Shown here: positions 13,468 through 20,849 of the stretch, piece by piece | How the letters are laid out: every line of letters begins with the position of its first letter | How positions within the stretch are numbered: position 1 is the first letter of the stretch | Assembly (NCBI GenBank): GCA_046160485.1 | Contig: JBJXGV010000044.1 | Span: 1-20,849 of the forward strand | Source of the DNA: JBJXGV01 sp046160485 | Lineage (GTDB): Bacteria > Orphanbacterota > Orphanbacteria > JBJXGV01 | Direction of reading: 5' to 3' | Length of the DNA: 20,849 bases | The notes under the pieces: generated by a model | Database searches by the model: none | Told to the model about the DNA's origin: nothing | The model's input: the letters and a program-made list of their open reading frames with translations, nothing else | Made by a program: the position numbers and the translations under genes

Positions 13468-16400
13468 ATGAATGAGAATCGAGACGCCGCCGGCATGGGG
13501 GCGACGGAGTACGTCACGGTCCGATTCGAGTCGCCCGCATTCTCTGGAGAAGACGTTCATCTTCGGAGGCTTTCGGGACACGAGGCCATGTCGAAGCCAT
13601 TCGACTACGAGCTTTACCTCCTTGCGAGAGACTACGGCGCGGTCGATCCGCAGGCGCTTCTCGACAATTCGGCGACGCTCGTTTTCCAGCGAGGCGACGA
13701 CGACGGCGGCGCGCGCCTCGTGCACGGCATGATCGCGAGCGTGGACGACTGCTTCGAGTGCGAGTGGGGCTTCACGGGCTACCGCGTACGATTCGTGCCG
13801 CGCGTTTGGCGGCTCTCGCTTCACGAGACGCTCGACATCTTCATGGACCTCAACGTCCCGGGGATCGTCGCGAAGGTCCTCAAGGCAGCCGGCTTTCAGG
13901 AGAAGCTCGATTTCGAGTTTCGCCTCATGGGCAAGTACCCGGTCCGCGATTTCGTCGTGCAATACAAAGAGACGGATCTCAATTTCATCTCGCGCCTGAC
14001 GGAACACCTGGGGATCACTTTCTTCTTCGAGCACCGCGACGGCCGCGACGCCATCGTCTTCGCCGACGGCAACATCGCGTTCAAAGCGATCGGCGAGGAG
14101 AGCGCGGTGCTCTACAACCGCGGCGAGACCGCGCAGGGCGTGTTCGCGCTCGAGGCGCGGACGCAAGCCGTGCCGAGCAAAGTCGTGGTGCGCGACTACA
14201 ACTACCGCAATCCGTCGCTCGACGTCATGGCGGAGGAGCTGGTCCCGGAGGGGCGAGACGGCCAGGTCGTCGAGTACGGCGTCCACTGCAAGGACCCCGA
14301 AGAGGCCGCCGTGCTCGCGAAGGTGCGCGCGCAGGAGATCTCGGCGGGCCGCCGGGTTTTTCGCGGCGAGAGCCACGAACACCGGTTCGCGCCCGGATTC
14401 ATCTTCACGCTCGAGGAAGGCCCGGGTGGCGACACGCCGCTTCTGTTGACGGAGGTGCGCAACACGGCCGTGCAGTCGGTCTTCCAGCACACGGACGGCG
14501 CCGAAGCGCCATACACCAACGATTTCCGCGCGATCGCGAAGACGACGACCTATCGACCGCCGCGCGTCACGCCGAAGCCGCGCGTCCACGGAACGATCAC
14601 CGGTATCGTGGAACCCTCCGACAACCAGCAGTACGCCGACATCGACGATCGCGGCCGCTACCGCGTGAAGTTCCTCTTCGACACCGCTGCGCCGGGGGAG
14701 CGGAAAGCGTCGAAGCCGGTGCGCATGGCGCAGCCAAGCGCGGGCCCAGGCTACGGAATCCACTTCCCGCTGCGGCCGTTCACCGAGGTATTGGTCACCT
14801 GCGTCGACGGCGACCCCGATCGCCCGATCATCGCCGGCGCCGTGCCGAATCCGCAAACCGACAGCCCGGTCGTCGCGGACAACTCGCGAAAGAACGTCAT
14901 CCGCACCGGGGGCGCCAACGAGATCGAGATCGACGACTCCGAGGGATCCGAGCGCATCAAGATGACGACTCCGCACGGGAACACGGTTCTGCAGCTCGGC
15001 GCGCCGAATGCGGCGAACGCAGGCGGCACGCTTTCGACGACACAGCACCTGGCGCTCGGCGGCGGATTGGGCGTCAATGTCGTGGGTGGGTTCACGAACT
15101 ACTGGGCGCTTGTCGACACGAAGTGGGGTTCGTGCATCTACAGCAATGCGCGCGATGCGAACACGGCGGAGTTGGTGGCGGCAGGCGCGAGCTTGATTGG
15201 CTCGGTGTCAGGCATCACGAAAGCGGCATTTGCGTGGACCGCGGAAGCGAAGAAGGCTCGCGTTGGGAACGCCAGAGCGTGCTGGGACGCGAAGAAGGCT
15301 CGCGACGACGCACAGGCGGGGCAGGCGCGCAAGGACGCGATCCTAGCCGCGTATCCCAGCGAGGCGGAGCTCGACCAAATGCTAGCGGACGCCGAGGCGG
15401 CGAAGTCCGCCGCCGAAGCGGCGCTACTCACGGCCAACGCGCTCGGCGCGCAGACTCGCGCGACTCCGGTCAACTCGGAGGACATCGCCGCCGCGTTGGC
15501 CCTCGATCCGATCGCGTACCCGAACGCCTCCTCGATCAGCGCGCTGCAAGCAGCCGCGCAGAGGCTCAAGGCGTTTGCCGACGGCCCCTCGCCCGACTTC
15601 GGCTCGGACGCGTACTCCGATCTTCGCGCGGAGTTTGTCGCGGCCGCTTGCGCCCTCGAGGACGAATCCGGGCAGGCGCTTCGCGGAACGCCGGAGAATC
15701 CGGGTGGGGCTCTGGCGGCGCAGTTGGCCGCGGGAAGCGCGCTTGAGGATTTCATCGCATCGAACACGAAGATCGACGAGAACGGCAACGCCGTGCTTCC
15801 AGACCTCAGCCGTCCCGAGTATGCGCCGCTCTTGCGGGCGTTCAACACCGCAACGGCCGAGTACAGCCGCGCTTCAAAGGCGGTTAACGACCTTAGTAGC
15901 GCGCATCTCGCCGCCGAACAGCTCGAGTCGAGCGTGCTTCGAAACGAGGCGGCGCGCGAGGGCGACTTGGACGACGCCGAATGCAACGTCCGCCAAGCGG
16001 AGACCGCGTTGGCGGCGGCAGAGGCCAACATCCTGGCGATCGAGTCGCTCCGGAATTCGCGCGCCGCCGCCCAGGAAGAGGCCAATGAGGCCGCGGCCGC
16101 AGCAACGAAGGCGCAGGCGGATTGGGAGGAAGCGAACACAGACGGCAAGTGCGACGCGATCCTCGCGGACGACGATCTCGACGAAGACGACGAGATCGCG
16201 GAAGGCGAAGCTGACGTCGAACGCAACGACAGCGTTCTGGCCACGTGGGATCTAGTCAATTGGGGCATCACCGACGCGGCGGGAAGTCTATTCGCGGTTT
16301 GGGTGAACTGGAAGGCGTACCTGGAGCGGGCGAAACTGCGAAATGCCGCAAACGCGTACTGGTTGGCCGGTAAGCCTAAGGGGAGCCTTTTTGCGACCGC

Positions 16401-17373
16401 GGCCACGGGCTCGGCCCCGAAAGAGTTCAAGGCGAGCACGGACGCTCCGGCATGCGCCACATGCGCTCTCCCAAAACCTCCGCCGGGCGCGGCCCACGAA
16501 GGCTGGCCCGAGCAACTGGGCGTGGCGAAGGGTCTGCGCCTGCCAGTTCCCTTCGAGAGCGAGGTTGCTGACGGTCGGAATTGGCACATCGTCGGGTCGA
16601 CTCACAACGTCAGCGTACAAGCGGATGAGCGCGCGCAAATCGCCAGTAAGTTCCACACTCTCGTCACCGGTGGCGTGCAGGTGGCCGTCACGGCGGGACA
16701 GCAACTCAGCGTGACCAGCAAGGGCAAGGCCGAACTGTTTGCTAAATCGGAACTCGTGCTCACATCGCCGAACAAGATCGACATTCGCGTGGAGGGTGCG
16801 GCGACACCGCCAAACGCGGGCACGGTCCGCATCAGCGCCGGCGACAACGTGATTCTCCTGGAGAATGAAGCTGGACTCGAGAAGATCGAACTCAATCACA
16901 AGAGCAAGCTGACGGTTCAGCTTTCGGAGGCGGGCCTCGTCATCACGATGGGAACGGCGACGCAGAGCATAACGATCAACGACGCAAAGGACGTGACAGT
17001 CAATTCGTCGCAAGCGGACGGGACGATCAATCTGAACGCAACCGGCGCGGGAGGGAAGATCAATCTGGTCGCGGACAAAGCAGACGCCAAGATCAGCCTC
17101 GCCGCCGCGGCGGGAGAGATCAGCCTCAGTGCGAAGAAGGTCGCGATCACCGGCACGGAGAGCGCCACCTTCACCGCGAACACGCTGGAGGTCCTCGGTT
17201 CGCAGATCGCGCTGAAGCAGGGCGTGGCGGCACTTGAGGCGACACAAACCGTAATGGGAGACAAGCTGGCAGCGAATGCCGCGGCCATTGAGGAGTCCGC
17301 GGCGACGATCGCCGCGCAGAGGGCGGCCCTCGCGCAACTGTCGAGTGATCTCCAGGCTCTCGTCTTTCTCTAA
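13468..17373 (+). CDS. vgrG: Very large VgrG-type spike protein (TssI) with coiled-coil insertion
   Basis: A 1301-aa VgrG, the trimeric puncturing spike of type VI secretion and related contractile systems. ATG 13468 has GAGG 8 nt upstream. Residues ~15-360 form the gp27-like base (RRLSGHEAMSKPFDYEL, FTGYRVRFVPRVWRLSL, FVVQYKETDLNFISRL). Residues ~370-465 are the gp5-like OB fold (VHGTITGIVEP, RGRYRVKFLFD, PDRPIIAGAVPNP). Residues ~475-511 start the needle (GGANEIEIDD, KMTTPHGNTVLQLG). Then come about 490 residues absent from ordinary VgrGs: a hydrophobic part (~520-590), alanine-rich predicted coiled coils, a strongly acidic patch (DDDLDEDDE, ~906-914) and a CATC motif. Beta-helix repeats resume near 1040 (LTSPNKIDIRV, INLNATGAGGKINLVA), and a coiled coil ends the protein. 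Usual VgrGs have about 600-800 residues. It is followed 27 bp later by a PAAR-like gene. Confidence 0.93.
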   Translation: MNENRDAAGMGATEYVTVRFESPAFSGEDVHLRRLSGHEAMSKPFDYELYLLARDYGAVDPQALLDNSATLVFQRGDDDGGARLVHGMIASVDDCFECEWGFTGYRVRFVPRVWRLSLHETLDIFMDLNVPGIVAKVLKAAGFQEKLDFEFRLMGKYPVRDFVVQYKETDLNFISRLTEHLGITFFFEHRDGRDAIVFADGNIAFKAIGEESAVLYNRGETAQGVFALEARTQAVPSKVVVRDYNYRNPSLDVMAEELVPEGRDGQVVEYGVHCKDPEEAAVLAKVRAQEISAGRRVFRGESHEHRFAPGFIFTLEEGPGGDTPLLLTEVRNTAVQSVFQHTDGAEAPYTNDFRAIAKTTTYRPPRVTPKPRVHGTITGIVEPSDNQQYADIDDRGRYRVKFLFDTAAPGERKASKPVRMAQPSAGPGYGIHFPLRPFTEVLVTCVDGDPDRPIIAGAVPNPQTDSPVVADNSRKNVIRTGGANEIEIDDSEGSERIKMTTPHGNTVLQLGAPNAANAGGTLSTTQHLALGGGLGVNVVGGFTNYWALVDTKWGSCIYSNARDANTAELVAAGASLIGSVSGITKAAFAWTAEAKKARVGNARACWDAKKARDDAQAGQARKDAILAAYPSEAELDQMLADAEAAKSAAEAALLTANALGAQTRATPVNSEDIAAALALDPIAYPNASSISALQAAAQRLKAFADGPSPDFGSDAYSDLRAEFVAAACALEDESGQALRGTPENPGGALAAQLAAGSALEDFIASNTKIDENGNAVLPDLSRPEYAPLLRAFNTATAEYSRASKAVNDLSSAHLAAEQLESSVLRNEAAREGDLDDAECNVRQAETALAAAEANILAIESLRNSRAAAQEEANEAAAAATKAQADWEEANTDGKCDAILADDDLDEDDEIAEGEADVERNDSVLATWDLVNWGITDAAGSLFAVWVNWKAYLERAKLRNAANAYWLAGKPKGSLFATAATGSAPKEFKASTDAPACATCALPKPPPGAAHEGWPEQLGVAKGLRLPVPFESEVADGRNWHIVGSTHNVSVQADERAQIASKFHTLVTGGVQVAVTAGQQLSVTSKGKAELFAKSELVLTSPNKIDIRVEGAATPPNAGTVRISAGDNVILLENEAGLEKIELNHKSKLTVQLSEAGLVITMGTATQSITINDAKDVTVNSSQADGTINLNATGAGGKINLVADKADAKISLAAAAGEISLSAKKVAITGTESATFTANTLEVLGSQIALKQGVAALEATQTVMGDKLAANAAAIEESAATIAAQRAALAQLSSDLQALVFL

Positions 17374-17400
17374 CCGACCACGCGGGAGGCCAGCGGGTGC

Positions 17401-17835
17401 ATGGACGACTACATCATTCTGAACGGCGACATGCTGCAAATCACGATGACGCCGCCGACGGTTGTCCCATCGGTGATCGCGCCGCTGCCGCTCGTTGGCA
17501 CGGGCGTCTTTCCCGGAATCAGCCTGGCGCAGACGATCTGCATCGACGGCGACGAGATGCCGCCGCCGCTGAAGGCGCCGCAGCCCTATATGGACCCCGT
17601 CTATTCCGTGCCCGGGATGGGGATGTTCAAGATCACGCTGATGCCGAACCACAAGACCATGGTCACGAAGTGTATGGACAAGGCGATTCTCTTGAAGGGG
17701 GCCACCATCATGATCGAGTTCACCGTGACCGTACCGGCGATGATGCCTCCTCCGGCATCGACCCCTGATCCCGTGGTCAAGAAGATGGCGACAGGGCAGT
17801 TCATCACGATGAACACGCTCATCAAGGCTGGATAG
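17401..17835 (+). CDS. Methionine-rich PAAR-like putative spike-tip protein
   Basis: A 144-aa protein. ATG 17401 has GGGAGG 11 nt upstream and lies 27 bp after the vgrG stop, so the two are probably cotranscribed. No signal peptide or membrane segment is seen. It begins MDDYIILNGDMLQITM and continues with CIDGDE (47-52), VPGMGMFKI (70-78), KCMDKAILLKGATI (90-103) and IEFTVTVPAM. The strand-rich, Gly/Pro-turn layout and VgrG adjacency suggest the cone that caps the spike, as PAAR proteins do, but I do not see a clear PAAR motif. C47, H84 and C91 could bind a metal. Fifteen of 144 residues are methionine, which is unusual. It could also be a small cargo adaptor or effector; that remains open. 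Confidence 0.7.
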   Translation: MDDYIILNGDMLQITMTPPTVVPSVIAPLPLVGTGVFPGISLAQTICIDGDEMPPPLKAPQPYMDPVYSVPGMGMFKITLMPNHKTMVTKCMDKAILLKGATIMIEFTVTVPAMMPPPASTPDPVVKKMATGQFITMNTLIKAG

Positions 17836-17912
17836 CGTTCGGACGCCTGGGCGGCCGCGGCGATTCGCGGGCAGTCGTACCGAGACGCGCCACCCGGGCC
17901 GCGTGGCCCACG

Positions 17913-17943
17913 AAAAACATCACGCGCTGTTCGCGACGCGCGC
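17913..17943 (-). terminator. Weak terminator candidate after the STAS gene
   Basis: On the minus strand a 6-bp GC stem (17938-17943 with 17922-17927, one G-U pair) is followed a few bases later by TTTTT (17917-17913). The stem overlaps the stop codon and is short, so confidence is low. It lies in the 107-bp gap between the converging PAAR-like and STAS genes. Confidence 0.3.
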
Positions 17944-18302
17944 TACGCCGCGGCGGGGCTCCACGCCTTGAGCGCCTCGACGCCTTCGGCCGCGCTCGCG
18001 AATACCTGAAAGATCAGCGTGAGGTTCGTCATCTCGAGGAAGTCGAGGTTGCGCTTCGAGACGTTCGCCAGGACAACCTTGCCGGCCTTTCCCGCGACGG
18101 TCGTGTGCAGACGCATGAGGACGCCGATCGACGGCGAGTTGAGGTAGGTCGTTTGCTCCATGTCGATGACGACGCGGACATGGCCCGCGGCGGCGAAGCG
18201 CTTGAAGGCGTCGGAGAGCTTCTTCGTTTCTTCGCCGCCCCAAAACTCACCTGACATCTCCACGACGGTGACGGCGTCTTCCTGACGAATTTGGAATGCC
18301 AC
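17943..18302 (-). CDS. STAS-domain anti-anti-sigma-like protein with altered phosphorylation site
   Basis: A 119-aa single STAS domain, the size of SpoIIAA/RsbV. GTG 18302 is chosen as start because AAAGGAG lies 10 nt upstream; the frame runs on to 18389, but that extension has no STAS-like sequence. The fold is seen in VTVVEMSGEFWGGEE (11-25), HVRVVIDMEQTTYLNSPSIGVLMRL (41-65) and KVVLANVSKRNLDFLEMTNLTLIFQVF (75-101). In SpoIIAA-type proteins the loop reads DSSGLG and its second Ser is phosphorylated. Here it is NSPSIG (55-60), with proline at that position and serines on each side. Such proteins switch partners with anti-sigma kinases and are reset by PP2C phosphatases; the divergent neighbour is one. 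No anti-sigma kinase gene is present in the window. Confidence 0.88.
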   Translation of the reverse strand: MAFQIRQEDAVTVVEMSGEFWGGEETKKLSDAFKRFAAAGHVRVVIDMEQTTYLNSPSIGVLMRLHTTVAGKAGKVVLANVSKRNLDFLEMTNLTLIFQVFASAAEGVEALKAWSPAAA

Positions 18303-18384
18303 TTCAGTCGCGCTCCTTTCGAAGTTGGGGACGGCGACGGCTGACTCAACGTCTCCGTCCGCGCCGCACACGCCGATGGCGGCC

Positions 18385-18413
18385 ATCATACTCGATCTGA
18401 TAACGTCGGCGAA
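18385..18413 (-). promoter_or_regulatory. Possible sigma-70-like promoter of the STAS gene
   Basis: On the minus strand TTCGCC (18413-18408) and TATGAT (18390-18385) are separated by 17 nt, about 80 nt before GTG 18302. The -10 is good and the -35 poor. Confidence 0.3.
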
Positions 18414-18478
18414 AGCGCCGCGCGCGCGTGCGATGCGTGGCAGCGCTCCTCCTATCGCCGCCGGAAGGAAACGCTCCG

Positions 18479-19693
18479 ATGGACGAACGACCGCCGAGGG
18501 ACGCCGCGCCCGTGGCAGGCGCGCTGCTCATCGTCGACGACAACGCGGAGAACCGCGTGGTGCTTGGACGGCGGCTCGCGCGCCGCGGCCACACGATCAC
18601 CGAAGCGGATGGCGGCGCCGCGGCGCTCGCGCTCGTCGCGCAGCAGCGCTTCGATCTCGTGCTGCTCGACGTCAACATGCCGGGCATGGACGGCTTCGAG
18701 GTTCTGCGCGCGCTCCGCCGAACCCACGCCGCCGCCGACCTCCCGGTCATCATGGCGACCGCGCGCGACGCAAGCGAAGACATCGTGCGCGCGCTCGAGT
18801 TGGGCGCGAATGACTACGTCACCAAGCCGATCGACTTCAAGGTGGCGCTCGCGCGCGTGAGCGTGCACCTCGCGCTCAAGATCGCGAACGAACGGCTCGC
18901 GGCGGCGAACCGCAGAATGAAACACGACCTCGACGCGGCGGCGGCGATTCAGCGGGCGTTTCTGCCGCAAGAGTTGCCGGCGTTCGACGGCGCGGAGTTC
19001 GCGTGGGCGTACAGGCCGTGCGACGAACTGGCGGGCGACACGCTCAACATCATCGCGCTGGATGAGCGGCGCGTCGCGCTCTTCGTCGCGGACGTGAGCG
19101 GTCACGGCGTCCCCGCGGCGCTTCTCTCAGCAACGCTTAGCCATGCGATGTCGCCGGCCGAATCGCCATCGGGGATCGTGCGCCGTCCGGGTGCGGGCGG
19201 CGATAGCGGCATCGTCCCGCCGCGCGAGGTCGCGCTCGCGCTCGCGCGGCGCTTCCCGTTCAATCTCGAAACACTTCAGTACTTCACGCTCGTTTACGGC
19301 ATTCTCGATTTGGCGACGCGCGAGTTTCGCTTCGCGTGCGCGGGGCACCCGGGCCCGATCCACTTGTCGCACGGCACCGAGAGCGCAGTCGTTCGCAAGA
19401 CTGGTTTTCCGATCGGGCTCGTGCCGATCGAGCAATTCGAATCGACGTGTGTGGAGCACACAATTCAGCTCGCGCCCGGCGAACGTCTCTACCTCTACTC
19501 GGACGGTCTGCCGGAGTCGGCCGATGTGGACAAGAAGGAACTCGGCGGAGCGGGGATGATCGAGGTGCTTGTGCGGGAGCGCGGCGCCACGCTGCAGCGA
19601 AGCGTCGACGCGCTCATCGAGGAGGCCGAGCGGTGGAGCGGTGCGCGCGGCATCGGCGACGATCTCTCCGTCGTGGCGATTGAGGTTCGCTAA
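18479..19693 (+). CDS. Response regulator with PP2C (SpoIIE/RsbU-like) phosphatase output
   Basis: A 404-aa two-domain protein. ATG 18479 has GGAAGGAA 8 nt upstream. The receiver domain (~14-130) has the acidic pair D20-D21, phospho-acceptor D64 (LVLLDVNMPGMDG), T94 and K116 (YVTKPID), so it should be phosphorylatable. A helical linker (~135-170, LAAANRRMKHDLDAAAAIQRAFLPQ) leads to a SpoIIE-type PP2C domain with ELAGDTLN, FVADVSGHGVPAALLS, AGHPGP, LYLYSDGLPES and GDDLSVVAIEV. The aspartates of the metal site are present except that the GDxxD motif reads GDTLN. The expected role is two-component-controlled dephosphorylation of an anti-anti-sigma protein, and the divergent STAS gene is the obvious partner (inference). 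No sensor histidine kinase is visible in the window. The downstream MFS frame overlaps its stop codon. Confidence 0.93.
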   Translation: MDERPPRDAAPVAGALLIVDDNAENRVVLGRRLARRGHTITEADGGAAALALVAQQRFDLVLLDVNMPGMDGFEVLRALRRTHAAADLPVIMATARDASEDIVRALELGANDYVTKPIDFKVALARVSVHLALKIANERLAAANRRMKHDLDAAAAIQRAFLPQELPAFDGAEFAWAYRPCDELAGDTLNIIALDERRVALFVADVSGHGVPAALLSATLSHAMSPAESPSGIVRRPGAGGDSGIVPPREVALALARRFPFNLETLQYFTLVYGILDLATREFRFACAGHPGPIHLSHGTESAVVRKTGFPIGLVPIEQFESTCVEHTIQLAPGERLYLYSDGLPESADVDKKELGGAGMIEVLVRERGATLQRSVDALIEEAERWSGARGIGDDLSVVAIEVR

Positions 19694-20849
19694 GGCGTCC
19701 TGGCGGGCGCTGCCCACCGGCATCTGGGCGCTCGGTTTCGGCTCGCTCTTCATGGACATCTCGTCCGAGATGATCCACAGCCTGCTCCCGGTCTTCATGG
19801 TGACGACGCTCGGCGCTTCGATGGCGACGGTCGGAATCATCGAGGGCGCGGCCGAAGCGACCGCCGCCGTGGTGAAGTTTGTCTCCGGCGCGCTCAGCGA
19901 CTACCTCCGAAGGCGCAAGTTCCTGCTCGTTCTCGGCTACGCGCTCGCCGCCTTCACGAAGCCGGTCTTCCCGCTCGCCGCGTCGATCGGCTGGGTGTTC
20001 ACGGGGCGCTTCGTCGATCGGATCGGCAAGGGTATTCGCGGCGCGCCGCGCGACGCTCTGGTGGCGGACCTCGCGCCGCCGCAGCTTCGCGGCGCGGCGT
20101 ACGGGCTGCGCCAGGCGCTCGATTCGATCGGCGCGACGATGGGGCCGCTCCTCGCGGTCGTGTTGATGATCGCGTTCGCCAACGATATCCGCGCGGTGAT
20201 GTGGGTCGCGGTCGTGCCCGCGTTCGTCGCCGTCGCGCTGCTCATGATCTACGTGCGCGAGCCCGCGCGCCCGGCTGCGGGCGCCGCCGCCGCCGCCGCC
20301 GCGCCGAAGGCGCCGTTCGCACTCTCCTCCGTGCGGCGGCTTCCACTCCGGTATTGGCTCGTCGTCCTGATGGGCGCGGTCTTCACGCTCGCGCGCTTCA
20401 GTGAAGCGTTCCTCGTGCTGCGCGCGCAAGACATCGGTCTCGCAATCGGCTACGTACCGATCGTGATGATCGTGATGAACGTCTTCTACGCCGGGGCCGC
20501 GTACCCGGCCGGCGCCGCGGCCGACCGCGTCAGCCATCGCACGCTGCTCCTGATCGGGCTCGTTCTTCTCATCGCCGCCGATCTCCTGCTCGCGTTCGCC
20601 GTCTCGGTGTCCGCCGTTTTCGCTGGCGCCGCGCTCTGGGGGCTGCACATGGCCTTCACGCAAGGCTTGCTTTCGAAACTCGTCGCCGATGCCTCGCCTG
20701 CCGAACTGCGCGGCACAGGCTTCGGGATTTTCAATCTCGTGAGCGGCGTGGCGCTGCTCCTGGCGAGTGTGATCGCGGGCTCGCTCTGGAGCGCGCACGG
20801 AGCGCCGGCGACGTTCGTGGCGGGCGCCGCGTTCGCGACCGCCGCCGCA
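19680..20849 (+). CDS. MFS transporter (partial, runs off the right edge)
   Basis: An open frame with no stop before the window end, 390 codons visible. It begins WRALPTGIWALGFGSLFMDISSEM and shows about ten to eleven hydrophobic helices. The MFS signature after helix 2 is SGALSDYLRRRKFLLVLGYAL. A second loop carries GRFVDRIGKGIRGAPRDALVAD and AAYGLRQALDSIGATMGPLLA, typical of MFS drug or small-solute transporters. The central loop holds an alanine run from GCC repeats near 20280-20310. The start is uncertain: TTG 19680 overlaps the phosphatase stop by 14 bp and keeps helix 1 whole, while ATG 19752 would cut into helix 1. Tight linkage to the phosphatase suggests one transcript. The substrate cannot be read from the sequence. 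Confidence 0.88.
   Translation, partial: MRFAKASWRALPTGIWALGFGSLFMDISSEMIHSLLPVFMVTTLGASMATVGIIEGAAEATAAVVKFVSGALSDYLRRRKFLLVLGYALAAFTKPVFPLAASIGWVFTGRFVDRIGKGIRGAPRDALVADLAPPQLRGAAYGLRQALDSIGATMGPLLAVVLMIAFANDIRAVMWVAVVPAFVAVALLMIYVREPARPAAGAAAAAAAPKAPFALSSVRRLPLRYWLVVLMGAVFTLARFSEAFLVLRAQDIGLAIGYVPIVMIVMNVFYAGAAYPAGAAADRVSHRTLLLIGLVLLIAADLLLAFAVSVSAVFAGAALWGLHMAFTQGLLSKLVADASPAELRGTGFGIFNLVSGVALLLASVIAGSLWSAHGAPATFVAGAAFATAAA

Noticed and set aside
13270..15048. A 592-codon open frame antisense to vgrG, and a similar 483-codon frame at 15138-16589
   Set aside because: Arg/Ala/Glu-rich composition without domains, ribosome site or signal; the opposite strand encodes a well-matched VgrG. These are mirror frames of GC-rich coding DNA.
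17397..17768. An alternative frame starting GTG at 17397 over the PAAR-like gene
   Set aside because: It gives a His/Arg/Asp-rich product without pattern, while the frame from ATG 17401 gives a strand-rich, well-composed protein at good distance from a ribosome site.
19614..20798. A 394-codon antisense open frame rich in Arg, Glu and His
   Set aside because: It overlaps the MFS transporter, whose helices and signature loops are clear on the plus strand; the antisense product has no recognisable fold.

Overview
The window is GC-rich, densely coded bacterial DNA. Five predicted exported proteins end in, or consist of, a FlgD-like Ig fold of the type used as C-terminal sorting or anchoring domains. 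Together with a Ser/Thr kinase paired with an ECF sigma factor, this suggests an uncultured lineage near Candidatus Eisenbacteria or another FCB-related phylum. That placement is inference from gene content only.

Region 1 (1-13.2 kb) is a secreted beta-propeller and signalling island. A transmembrane Ser/Thr kinase with TPR repeats (1437-4256, -) is divergent from an ECF sigma factor (4593-5177, +) of the kind genetically linked to such kinases (ECF43-like). Around the pair lie a YCF48/BNR-like propeller (68-1243, -) and three proteins built from ~46-48-residue repeats (5386-6894 +, 6981-10310 -, 10513-12504 -). There is also a small stand-alone FlgD-Ig protein (12746-13216, -). The three repeat proteins contain four repeat blocks, and by my count each block has exactly seven units, which points to seven-bladed propellers. 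A 30-bp bipartite motif, TGATCCC-N13-CGGGACGTAG, occurs upstream of the kinase and two of the secreted proteins, always pointing at the downstream gene, and a degenerate fourth copy precedes a third secreted protein. My main hypothesis is a kinase-gated sigma factor driving a secreted-propeller regulon from this promoter.

Region 2 (13.4-17.8 kb) is a two-gene operon: a very large VgrG spike protein (1301 aa, with a ~490-residue alanine-rich predicted coiled-coil insertion) and a 144-aa methionine-rich, PAAR-like putative tip protein. No other secretion-machine gene lies in the window.

Region 3 (17.9-19.7 kb) is a divergent partner-switching-type pair: a STAS anti-anti-sigma-like protein, with proline where the phospho-accepting serine normally sits, and a response-regulator/PP2C (SpoIIE-like) phosphatase. 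An MFS transporter overlaps the phosphatase stop codon and runs off the right edge of the window.

Functions are read from motifs by eye; no database search was possible. Start codons were chosen on Shine-Dalgarno spacing and differ in several places from the longest open frame.
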